Source: Staphylotrichum longicolle (Eukaryota; Ascomycota; Sordariomycetes; Sordariales; Chaetomiaceae). Taken from it: a stretch of DNA of 64,000 nt. Location of the stretch: NCBI GenBank assembly GCA_019096155.1, contig JAHCVI010000002.1:186001-250000 (forward strand). Direction: 5' to 3'. Position 1 is the stretch's first letter, and each line of letters starts with the position of its first letter. Shown in pieces: positions 1 to 10,505 of the stretch. A program made the position numbers and the translations under genes. The notes under the pieces are model-generated. The model worked only from the letters and a program-made list of their open reading frames with translations, did not search any database and was not told the origin of the DNA.

Positions 1-854
1 AGCCCATCTTCGCCGCGCCCCGCAAATTTATGCGGCTGGGACATTGGCTGGGCTAGTATTGGTGCCTAGCAAGGGCAGGCAACCAACTATCGACATGCTC
101 CCCACATGATGGCAGGATGGGTTGTCTGGTGACCAATCCGCCAAGAGCAACACACACACCCCGGCCAGCCGCCTGCCCCAAAGCAGGGTTTGAGGTCGCG
201 CCTGCCAAATCGCTGCTCTTCCACGCGCCTGGCTTCGCCCTTGCAGGTGACACCCCTGCTCAGGCAGTGTTGTTGATCCCAAGCGCAGGCATGCGGCCAA
301 GGCGGCTTGCTCAGAGTGGCTGTTTACAAGCCGCGACACATGGAACCTGCCCAACCCCCTCCTAGCAGACAACAACAGCCAATCAGGGCGGGAATCGAAT
401 CTCTTCCGCATTGGTGCATCGGCACTATCTAAACAACGTGACAAGAAGCAGACCTTGGCTCTTTTCCAACGAGACGTTCCAACACCCCGTTCACCAGATT
501 ATGTAGTTGAGGATGTGCATATTTTCCTTATGACTGGCCTCTGTAGGGAGGGGCTTGTGAGCTTTCGGTCGGTGAGGCTTGTGGTGGGGCTTGGGGGGCA
601 CCAACCAACCCTTGTTCACCTGGAGTTGGGAATGCAACCTCTCCGATCTTCCAGCGCTCATCCCACAACATTGGCATCTTGCAGGATAGTTCTATCGAGT
701 GCGACAGGGCTTTGTTAGAGAATGCCAGGAGTCCAGGGAAACTCTAAAGGCATAAGGCTCAGCAATGCACTTAAAAAAGTAAACGGTACTATAATTGCTA
801 ACAACGCGAGGAATTCAAAGACCTTATAAGATTAGTTCTATATTTTCTCTTAAC
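1..854. other. Left flank, no supportable gene
   Basis: I see no recognisable protein here. Open frames exist on both strands (for example 28-444 on minus and 455-718 on plus), but their translations are low-information and show no motif. The GC content is fairly normal, so this stretch is less RIP-altered than what follows. It ends where the first retrotransposon 5' end starts. Confidence 0.5.
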
Positions 855-2068
855 TTTTTTCATTTTTGCATCGCCGACCGTACTATAGAAAGTAGTCCAA
901 CCGGCCTAAAAACAGTACCGTTGGAAAGCTCTCAAAAAGCTCTATTTACCTACACCTATTGCAGCCGTGCGCGCGCCGTTGCGTGGCCGCAGGAGGTGTA
1001 GGAATTAGGAGAGCCTTCGCGGCGACCACGGTCGAAAAACCCCTCACCGACTTTGCCACCACGTAACTACTGACGTTACCACTCTTACATCGCTACCTAC
1101 CTCGTCGTCGACCTACTTTCCCTACTTTTTAATCTACTTTTTCTATTATTTAAGCCCCTTTTCGTTGCCTAGCCAACGACTATCAATAACAACCACCCCT
1201 AAAAATCAAAAAAAGTCAAAATCGATAAAACCGTCAAAAACAACAATGGCGACTACCGGCCTTGCTTCTAGTACCTATAACTACCCAGTTACGGGCCTGC
1301 TTCAGCGCCCTGCCCGGCACCTGCCTAAGCCTATAGAGGCCCCTAGAGCTAGCTACCCTACGGCTTGGAAAGGAGTCCTGTAGGGGGCTCCTCGACGGTT
1401 TGGTGGCCTTAGTGCCAGCCGAATAGCAGGGTATAGCCCGGGGCCTTGCAAAGGAGGTCTATACCCTGTTCACTACCCTGTAGCAGAACTAACCACTGCA
1501 ACCTACCGAAGTCGTCACTGTAACCCACCTGTAGAAGGTAGTTATAGAGGCTGTTCGAGCCGCTGTAGGCCCTAATCAGGGCCCTACCTAGCGAGTCGCT
1601 AGGGCCAGTCGTGGGCTACAGTAGCTGCTACAGCTTTGGCACTACTGAACTAGCCTACATAGCCCCCCCAGCCTACGAAGGCTATCCCCTATAGGATCAA
1701 CCGTGAGATCCTAGTCTGGGGAGCCAACCTGCTAGCCGACCTAGCCAAACTAACCCCTGTCGAAATCGTCCAGATAGTCAACCAAGCCTCGGCTAAAAAG
1801 GGAGCCGTTGTAGCCCGGAAGCTACCTAGTAGTGATACAGTGGTTACATTTAGTGACCCTACTACTAAGGACTGGTATACGAAGAATAACTAGTGGCTGC
1901 AATAGGCCTTCGGCAATGAAGCCAAGGAGGCCTGTAGAACCTTTGCGGTCCTTGTGAAAGGTTTACGTAAGGCCGATTTACAGGGCACTATAGAGGAAGC
2001 CTTCGGTACGGCTATAAGCTTTCGGTCCGTTGACCAGGTCAAACTCCGGCTCCCTACCAACCTAGGAT
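855..2068 (+). mobile_element. Tad-like LINE copy A, 5' part (5'UTR and ORF1 start)
   Basis: This is the 5' end of a non-LTR retrotransposon on plus. It matches the reverse complement of the minus-strand copy between about 11,230 and 12,190: the 5'UTR, then the ORF1 start codon at 1246 followed by codons for MATTGLASSTYN. ORF1 is interrupted by TAG/TAA codons where the better copy has CAG/CAA, the pattern RIP leaves. It also carries about 216 bp (roughly 1726-1944) of ORF1 that the minus copy lacks. The 5' boundary is approximate. The copy is interrupted at 2068 by a younger insertion and resumes at 2953. Confidence 0.85.
2054..2068 (+). repeat. Target-site duplication, left copy
   Basis: The 15-bp sequence ctaccaacctaggat occurs here and again at 2953-2967. 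It flanks the 5'-truncated LINE insertion 2069-2952. If one copy and the insert are removed, the ORF1 sequence of copy A becomes continuous and matches the minus-strand copy. Confidence 0.85.
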
Positions 2069-2952
2069 GCCCAGGCCACTTGGTCACAGAGGCTTGCAAC
2101 AGAATCTACCACAGATTCAGGAAGTGGAAGAGCCGTGGCCCCAGGCCACAACAGGGCCCACAGCGACTTACCCACTGAACAGGCCACTGTTACAGTGGGT
2201 AAGTGGGCCGACCAGCGGTGGAAAACAGGGAAGAAGAGCCACAAGAGGTTGACTACCGACGAAGTGGTCGAACTGGCTTGGCAGGCCCGTTGGGAGGACC
2301 ACAGAACCCAACAGAGGGCTAACCTACAGAGGGCTAGCCCACAGAGGGCCACAGTGGTGAGGATGGCCGACGAAGACCCCCAACCTCCTTTTTACCGACA
2401 AAGCCTGAAGAGGCACGACGGCCTTACGAAGGCCCAGAGCTCCCTACTGGCCCAGGCCCGGATAGGGATATTGGCTTGCGGGACTACCTATTCCGGGTGA
2501 AGGTCCACAGGTGCCTACCCCCTACTGCGCCTGTGGCCAGGGCAGGGAAACAGTGGAGCACTTGGTGGTGTGGTGCCCCGACCACCGCTACAGAGGCCGT
2601 GGGAGCAACGGCAAAATTCGGTCACATAGGGACCTACAGACTGTTTTTCGGGGGGTCCCTGGGAATATTAGGCTTGTTCGGCAGGTTCTGGGTTGGCTAA
2701 TGGACTCTGGTCGGCTACTAGAGTATAGGCTAGCTAGAAGGCTAGACCTAGAAATGGTGGAAGGCTAGGCCCAGAGGCTAACACAGGGCCTCCGTTCTAT
2801 TGTATTGCATTGGATTCGCATTGTGGCTTCAGAAGGGGGGACGGAGGTTTTTACCCGGCCTATACGGTACGGTTTCCTCTGTATATAGCTAAGTAGAAGG
2901 ACCGGCACGCCTTCGGGCATATCAGTGTATGAAAATCTATCTATCTATCTAT
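2069..2952 (+). mobile_element. 5'-truncated Tad-like LINE copy B nested in copy A
   Basis: This insertion holds only the 3' end of the element: the C-terminal part of ORF2, the 3'UTR and a tail of repeated ATCT units (about 2936-2953). The ORF2 part includes the C-terminal Cys-Cys-His-Cys motif at about 2525-2575 (CACGQG then HLVVWCP). That motif is typical of the end of LINE ORF2 proteins. Both 5' truncation and a short-repeat tail are what target-primed reverse transcription produces. RIP damage is light compared with copies C and D. ORF2 changes frame at least once near 2480-2510. Confidence 0.85.
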
Positions 2953-3805
2953 CTACCAACCTAGGATTCACCAGAGCCACTGTATTGGTTACCCTAGAAA
3001 GCCAGGAAGAGGCCCACAAGGCCTGTGATCAGGGTGTGATTTGGAATGCCTAGATCCTAGACTGCGAGCCCTACTAGGCTGCCTTAGAGCCAAAGTAGTG
3101 CTTCAAGTGTTGGAAACGGGGCTATATATAGCGGTACTGCCGAAAGGAGGCCCTATGTAGCAGGTGTGGTACCGGGGCCTATAGGGAAGGCAGGGCTGCA
3201 GAGGCTCTTTGCCCTACTTACAGTGGCCAAGTGCCCTGTAAGTGCCCTAGTTGTAGTGGAGGGCACCCTGCCTGGGCCAAGGAGTGCCTACAGAAGATCA
3301 AAGCCAAGGAAGAAGCCCGCGAGGCGTACTACTATAGACTACGGGCCTTCGAACTACCCACTGTCTAGCTATATACCAGCCCACCGGGGCCAGTATTTAC
3401 CTTCCAGAGACCCCAGCCATAGGAAGATGAAGAGGGCTTTCAGAGGGTTGGGGCAAAGAGGCCCCGGCTACAAAGAGGTTGGCAACCGCGGACTTTAGTG
3501 GCCGGCAGGGACCCCTTACAGGGCCGAATCACCTTTGGCCCTACCTAGCCAACTACCTAGCCGACTACCTAGCCAACTACCTAGCCGACTACCCAGCCAG
3601 CCGAACAGGCCTAGTCAGAGGACACCGCTATAGAAAGCGATGAAAATTAAGATCCTACTCTGGAACACCAAAGGCAATAAGCAGGCGCTTAAGGCCCTGC
3701 TAGAGGAGGCCTAGTACCACCTCCTAGCGATACAAGAACCTTGGATCAACCGTCATACCAAGTCAACCTATTGCCCCAGAAGCTCGAAATACTACCTAGT
3801 CCACA
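2953..3805 (+). mobile_element. LINE copy A continued: end of ORF1 and start of ORF2
   Basis: ORF1 resumes exactly after the duplicated target site. It includes the Cys/His zinc-knuckle region (about 3100-3260) and then the ORF2 start (ATG at 3640) with the first part of the endonuclease domain. Many CAG/CAA/TGG codons have become stops. At about 3805 the match to ORF2 stops and another element's 3' end begins, so this is a second interruption. Relative to the minus copy, about 457 bp of ORF2 is missing across this second insertion. Confidence 0.8.
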
Positions 3806-4866
3806 CTTAGTAGTGGGGGCCTACAAGACCTCCCCTACTAGGTGCTTGGAAACAGAGGCTTGGGTACCCCCGTTGGACCTCTATTTCAATAAACGGCTAG
3901 CCGACTTCGAGGCCCGGCTACAGCGAAGGTCCCTACAAACAGGGGCTGGCCCTGGCCCAGAAGTTGAGCGAACTACCCCAGGCCACTTGGTCACAGAGGC
4001 TTGCAACAGAATCTACCACAGATTCAGGAACTAGAAGAGCCGTGGCCCTAGGCTACAACAGGGCCTACAACGACTTATACCTATTGAACAGGCCACTGTT
4101 ATAATAGGTAAGTGGGTCGACCAGCGGTGGAAAATAGGGAAGAAGAGCAATAAGAGGTTGACTACTAACGAAGTAGTCGAACTAGCTTGGTAGGCCCGTT
4201 GGGAGGACTATAGAACCCAATAGACGGCTAGCCTATAGGGGGCTAGCCTATAGAGGGCTAGCCTATAGAGGGCTATAGTGGTGAGGATGGCTGACGAAGA
4301 CCCCTTAACCCTCCTTTTTACCGACAAAGCCCTGAAGAGGCACGACGGCCTTACAAAGGCCCAGAGCTCCCTACTAGCCTAGGCTCGTATAGGAATATTG
4401 GCCTGCGGGACTACCTATTCCAGGTGAAGGTCCTATAGGTGCCTATCCCTACTATGCCTGTGGCCAGGGCAGGGAAATAGTGGAGCACTTGGTAGTATAG
4501 TGCCCCAACATACTATTACAGAGGCTATAGGAGCAACGGCAACTTCGGTCACGTAGGGACCTATAGACTGTTTTTCGGGGGGTCCCTAGGAATATTCGGC
4601 TTATTCGGTAGGTTCTAGGTTAGCTAATAGACTCTAGTCGACTACTAGAGTATAGGCTAGCTAGGAGGCTAGACCTAGAAATAGTAGAAGGCTAGGCCTA
4701 GAGGCTAATACAAGGCCTCTATTCTATTATATTATATTAGATTTACATTATAGCTTTAGAAGGGTAGATAGAGGTTTATACCCAGCCTATATAGTATAGT
4801 TTCCTCTATATATAGCTAAATAGAAGGACCGATACGCCTAGAGGTATATTAGTATATAAAAATCAA
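3806..4866 (+). mobile_element. 5'-truncated LINE copy C, RIP-mutated
   Basis: This covers the C-terminal third of ORF2 and the 3'UTR of the same family. It matches the reverse complement of about 6,930-7,950. TAG, TAA and TATAG strings replace CAG, CAA and TACAG throughout, so nothing is translatable beyond short stretches. It ends in an AT-rich tail (attaattaat) at about 4,863-4,873. I could not identify a clean target-site duplication. Confidence 0.75.
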
Positions 4867-5780
4867 TTAATTAATACTAGTAGGCCCCCTCTACTATAGG
4901 CCTAGCTAAAGGACTAGAATTGGAAGTTAATAAAAGAAAGCTATATAGAAGCCGAAGCAGCCTACCTACTACTCTAAATAGGCCTATAAGACCTAGGGCT
5001 ATAGGGCTTTAAAACCTAAATCTAAGACTAATAAGGCCTATAATAGGCCTTCGATTAGTTGGTTATAAAGCTTCAAAGGGTAGTCGAACTAGCTACCCCT
5101 TAGAAGAAGCCTAATAGAGGTTATACCTTACCCTAATAGTTAGTAGAAGTCAAAGAGGCCTAATAACGAGCTAGAAAAGCCAAAAGACAATATAGAAATG
5201 CCCCGTCGGGTTATAACAAATAAAGGCTTAACTAGAGCTTATAAGCCTTAAAAACCACTATTAACTAGGGGAAGACGAAGGTTTAAAGGGCTATTATTTA
5301 CAAGGCTATTTATTACTTAGACCTACTTTAATTACTAGAACGATAGGCCCGTTATAAAGGTTTTTAACCCCTAGACCTCTAAAGCTCCCAACCTTTAAAG
5401 ACCCTACCTAAGGCTATAACCTTACTACCTACTAGTAAAAGGCCGAAGCCTTAGCTATAAAGTTCTTCCCTAGCCTAGTAGCTAATCTTACTAATATAAA
5501 AGACCTAGACCTACTACAATAGTAGGTTCTAAGGTTCGATATAGAGGTAGAGGTTATAGTAAGGGATATTAAAGCTATATTATTATAAATTAGCCCTTGG
5601 AAGGCCCTAGGCAAGAACTTTTTATCTACTAGCTTACTAAAGGCTTATAGTTAGCTACTATATATAGTATTAGCTATATTTATAGAGGCTTGCTTCTAGC
5701 TTGGCTAGTTTCTAGGTAAGTTTAGAAAGCTAAAATAGTAGTCCTATAGAAGCTTGGAAGATACTATATCTCTTTGAAAA
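4867..5780 (+). mobile_element. LINE copy A continued: middle of ORF2, heavily RIPped
   Basis: This stretch aligns with the reverse complement of about 8,990-9,868, the linker between the endonuclease and reverse transcriptase domains of ORF2. It is AT-rich and full of TAG/TAA codons. It stops abruptly at about 5,775, where a new 5'UTR of the same family begins, so copy A was cut a third time before its reverse-transcriptase motifs. Confidence 0.7.
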
Positions 5781-6897
5781 ACTTTCTTCGTTTTACTTTA
5801 CCGATCCTACTATAGAAAGTAGTCTAATCAGCCTAAAAACAATACCATTGAAAAGCTCTCAAAAAGCTCTATCTACCTATACCTATTGTAGCTACGTATA
5901 CGCCGTTGCGTAGCTATAAAAGGTATAGGAATTAGGAGAGCCTTCGTAGCGACTACCGTCGAAAAACCCCTTACCGATTTTGCCGCTATATAATCACTAA
6001 CGTTACTACTCCTATATCGCTACCTACCTCGTCGTCGACCTACTTTTCCCTATTTTTTAATCTACTTTTTCTATTATTTAAGCCCCTTTTTATTGCCTAG
6101 CTAATAACTATTAATAACAATAACCTTTGAAAACTAAAAAACGTTAAAATCGATAAAACCGTTAAAAAACTAACAATAGCGATTACCGGCCTTACTTCTA
6201 GTACCTATAACTACCTAGTTATAAGCCTGCTTTAGCACCCTACCTAGTACCTACCTAAGCCTATAGAGGCCTCTAGAGCTACCTTATAGCTTGGAAAGGA
6301 GTTTTATAGAGGGCTTCTCGATAGTTTAATAGCCTTAGTGTTAGCTGAATAGTATAGTATGGCCTGGGGCCTTGTAAAGGAGGTCTATACCTTATTTATT
6401 ATACTATAGTAGAACTAACTACTATAACCTATAGAAGTCGTTATTATAACCTACCTATAGAAGGTAGTTATAGAGGCTATTCGAGCCGCTATAGGCCTGG
6501 GCCCTACCTAGCGAGGTACCTAGGGCTAGTCATAGGCTATAGTAGCTACTATAGCTTCGGCACTCCCCGATCTACCGCTATAGAGGCTATAGGAGCATCG
6601 GCAAATTCGGTTATATAGAGAGACCTATAGACTAATTTTCGGGAGATCCCTAGGAATATTCAGCTTGTTCGGCAGGTTCTAGGTTAGCTAATGGACTCTA
6701 GTCGACTATTAGAGTATAGGCTAGCTAGAAAGCTAGACCTAGAAATAGTAGAAGGCTAGGCCTAGAGGCTAATATAGGGCCTCCGTTCTAACTGTATTAT
6801 ATTAGATTTACATTGTAGCTTTAGAAGAGTAGATAGAGGTTTTTACCCGGCCTATATAGTATGGTTTCCTCTATATATAGCTAAGTAGAAGGACCGG
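5781..6897 (+). mobile_element. LINE copy D: 5' end fused to 3' end (internal deletion), RIPped
   Basis: The element starts with the family 5'UTR and ORF1 (5,781 to about 6,570). It then jumps directly to the last part of ORF2 and the 3'UTR (about 6,571-6,897), skipping roughly 4 kb. RIP-type changes are heavy. It ends in the middle of the normal 3'UTR at the sequence ggaccgg, where it meets the 3' end of the minus-strand copy tail to tail. Confidence 0.7.
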
Positions 6898-6959
6898 TAG
6901 ATAGATAGATTTTCATACACCGATATGCCCGAAGGCGTGCCGGTCCTTCTACTTAGCTA
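6878..6959. repeat. Perfect 20-bp inverted repeat at tail-to-tail LINE junction
   Basis: The arm at 6878-6897 is the exact reverse complement of the arm at 6940-6959, with a 42-bp loop holding the (ATCT) tail of the minus copy. The arms are the shared 3'UTR of two oppositely oriented copies. Weaker complementarity extends for several hundred bases on both sides. Confidence 0.85.
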
Positions 6960-7075
6960 TGTACAGAGGAAACCGTACCGTATAGGCCAGGTAAAAACCT
7001 CCGTCCCCCTTCTGAAGCCACAATGCGAATCCAATGCAATACAATAGAACGGAGGCCCTGTGTTAGCCTCTGGGC

Positions 7076-10000
7076 CTAGCCTTCCACCATTTCTAGGTCT
7101 AGCCTTCTAGCTAGCCTATACTCTAGTAGCCGACCAGAGTCCATTAGCCAACCCAGAACCTGCCGAACAAGCCGAATATTCCCAGGGACCCCCCGAAAAA
7201 CAGTCTGTAGGTCCCTGCGTGACCGAAGTTGCCGTTGCTCCTACGGCCTCTGTAACGGTGGGTCGGGGCACCACACCACCAGGTGCTCCACTGTTTCCCT
7301 GCCCTGGCCACAGGCACAGTAGGGGGTAGGCACCTGTAGGACCTTCACCCGGAGTAGGTAGTCTCGCAAGCCAATATCCCCTATCCGGGCCTAGGCCAGT
7401 AGGGAGCTCTAGGCCTTCGTAAGGCCGTCGTGCCTCTTCAGGGCTTTGTCGGTAAAAAGGAGGGTTGGGGGTCTTCGTCGGCCATCCTCACCACTATGGC
7501 TCTCTGTAGGCTAGCCCTCTATAGGTTAGCTCTCTATTGGGTTCTATAGTCCTCCCAACGGGCCTGCCAAGCTAGTTCGACCACTTCGTCGGTAGTCAAC
7601 CTCTTATGGCTCTTCTTCCCTATTTTCCACCGCTGGTCGGCCCACTTACCCACTGTAACAGTGGCCTGTTCAGTGGGTGTAAGTCGCTGTAGGCCCTATT
7701 GTAGCCTGGGGCCACGGCTCTTCCACTTCCTAAATCTGTGGTAGATTCTATTGCAAGCCTCTGTGACCAAGTGGCCTGGGGTAGTTCGCTCAACCTCTGG
7801 GCCAGGGCCAGCCCCTATTTGTAGGGACTGTCGCTGTAGCCGGGCCTCGAAGTCGGCTAGCCGTTTATTGAAATAGAGGTCCAACGGGGGTACCCAAGCC
7901 TCTGTTTCTAAGCATCTAGTAGGGGAGGTCTTGTAGGCCCCACTACTATTCGAAGGCTTCGGTTCTAGGCCTTCGTCAGGGCCTTCGCTAGGCCCTGTGG
8001 CTTGTTTTGCCCCCCCTGGAGCCGTTGGCTGGTGGAACGTGGAGGCCCCGTAGGCTATAGCACTACGGATGCATTTGGTATAGACCTCTCGAGCCTTGGA
8101 TAGGCTAGGGCCCCACGTTTTGGCTGCAATCCTCGAAAGAGCGAAATCCTAGGTTTTCAGCTTCCTTTCCACCGCCTAGCAATATGGTTTCCAGGATAGC
8201 TTCCAGTCAAGCCATACCCCCAAGAACCAGGCCGAGGCCACTGGTTTGACCACACTATAGCCATTGCCCAGTGGGTGGGCAAAGGCCACAGGGTCTGGCC
8301 ACTGCCTGTGGGACTTGTTGAAGTATATCAATTCACACTTGTGGCCTGCAAAGGCCATACCGCGGGTAGATGCCCACTATAGGCAAGTCTTCCAGGCCTT
8401 TTCCAGTTGTTGGACGTTGGCTTAGGAGTTCCTCCCAAAGACTAGAAGGTTAGTATCGTCGGCAAAGCCCACTATACTAACTAGTGGGTGGTCCTGTTTT
8501 AGAGCCTTATATAGCGAAGCTATATAGAGGATAAAGAGGACTGGGGAGAGCGGTGAGCCCTGTGGAACCCCTGCAACCACTAGTATGTCTTCTGTTTTCT
8601 GGCCGTCGAAGTGGAGGGTAGCTACGCGGTTAGTCAACCAAGCCCTCACCTAGACCACTAGCCACTGTAGGAAGCCCTATTCCCGGAGAGTGGCCAATAG
8701 CCGGGTGTGGTTGACAGTGTCGAAGGCACCCAAAATATCCAACTGTAGAAGGCTAGCCGTGGCTCGTTGCCTCCAAGCCTCTTGGACCTAGGCCACGACT
8801 AGTCGAATGGCTAGTTCAGTGGACCGGTGCTCCCGGTTACCCATTTATTCAGTGGGTAATAGGCCGTAGGCCTCAGCGGCCCTAGTGACCCTTCGGGCTG
8901 CTAAGGCCTCTATAACCTTCCCAACCATTGGTAGGAGGGCTATAGGCCTATAGCCTGCAGGTGTACGGTAGGTTTCGGGTATTTTTCCAGGCTTCTGTAG
9001 AACCACTGTTTTGGCTCTCTTGAACCTGCCTAGGAACCAGCCAAGCCGGAAGCAGGCCTCTGTAAGTACGGCCAATACCGTATACAGTGGCTGACCACAA
9101 GCCTTCAGTAGGCCAGTGGGTAGAAGGTCCTCGCCCGGGGCCTTCCAGGGGCTGATTCGTGACAGCGTAGCTTCGATATCCTCTATAGTGACCTCTACCT
9201 CTATATTGAACCCTAGAACCCACTATTGTAGTAGGTCTGGGTCCTCTATATCAGTAAGATCGGCCACTAGGCTAGGGAAGAACTTCGTGGCCAAGGCTTC
9301 GGCCTTTTGCTGATGGGTGGTGAGGTCGTGGCCCTGAGGGTCCCTAAGGGTAGGGAGCTTCGGGGGGTCCGGGGGGTTGAAGCTCCTACAACGGGCCCAT
9401 CGTTCTAGTGACCAAAGTAAGTCCGGGTGGTAGGTGGCCTTCTGAACAGTGGCCCTCCAAGCCTTCGTCTTCCCCTGGTTGATAGTAGTTTTCAGGGCTT
9501 GTAAGCTCTGGTTGAGCCTTCGTTTGTTATACCCCGACGGGGCTACCCTATGTTGCCTTTCGGCTTCTCTAGCCTATTGCTGGGCCTCTTTGACTTCCAC
9601 TGACCACCAGGGTGAGGCGTAGCCTCTATTGGGCTTCTTCCGAGGGGTGGCCAGTTCGGCTACCCTCTGAAGCTCTGTAATCAACTGATCGAAGGCCTGT
9701 TGTAGGCCCTGTTGATCCTGGATTCGGGCTTTGAGGCCCTGTAGCCCCGGGTCTTGCAGGCCCATTCGGAGTGGTAGGTAGGCCGCTTCGGCTTCCACGC
9801 AGCTCTCCTTCATCAGCTTCCAATTCCAGCCCTCTAGCTAGGCCTGTAGTAGGGGGGGCCCACTGGTATAGACTTCAAGGACCTATGGGTAGTGGTCTGA
9901 CTTCCCCCGGTACTCTAGGCCATAGTAGGCCGTCGGAAGGCCCACAGTGGCCCAGAAGTGGTCAATCGTTGACGTGCGACCCCGTTGGGTCCCCTAGGGG

Positions 10001-10505
10001 CCCTGGTAATTAAGCCGGCTAGGGTTCGAAGGTCCAAGTCCCACTACGCTGCTAGTTCTAGCAGGGCTTCGGCTTCTAGTTAGTACCAGTCGTACCGGTC
10101 CCACTGTGGGTGGTGGAGGTTGAAGTCTCCCGCAAGGACCGTTGGGTAGGTAGGTAATGGTCGGTTAAGTAGGGTTGATAGGGTGGTATTGTCGAAGGGG
10201 TTGTAGATAGACCAGAGCTCTAGTCCGCTGCTTCCCAGCCCTGGGAACCAGACTCTGCAGTGGTCCTCAGTGGTTTCGTACTCCCACTGCCCGATATTGA
10301 ATTGTCGGCTCACGAATATAGCTGCCCGGCCGTTGCAAGTGTGGACTAGGTAGTACTTCGAGCTTCTGGGGCAGTAGGTTGACTTGGTGTGACGGTTGAT
10401 CCAAGGTTCTTGTATCGCTAGGAGGTCGTACTGGGCCTCCTCTAGCAGGGCCTCAAGCGCCTGCTTATTGCCTTCGGTGTTCCAGAGTAGGATCTTAATT
10501 TTCAT
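7076..10505 (-). pseudogene. LINE ORF2: endonuclease-reverse transcriptase, broken by stops
   Basis: The start at 10,505 gives MKIKILLWNTEGNKQALEAL, an exonuclease-endonuclease-phosphatase fold with AIQEPW near residue 30 and LAGDFNLHHPQW near residue 130. The first stop, at about 10,080, follows DRYDWY. Reverse-transcriptase pieces then appear between about 9,075 and 8,170: VGKVIEAL, then GVPQGSPLSPVLF, then the catalytic GFADDTNLL (a variant of YADD), then FLGVWLD. The C-terminal zinc motif lies at about 7,265-7,325. Stops are mainly TAG/TAA in place of CAG/CAA, as RIP would give. The frame changes between the endonuclease and the RT, and again near the C-terminus. Known LINE ORF2 proteins nick the target DNA and copy the element RNA in place. 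Confidence 0.85.

Noticed and set aside
385..402. T-arm-like sequence (gattcgattccc on minus) suggesting a tRNA
   Set aside because: No matching acceptor stem, D-arm or anticodon arm could be drawn around it.
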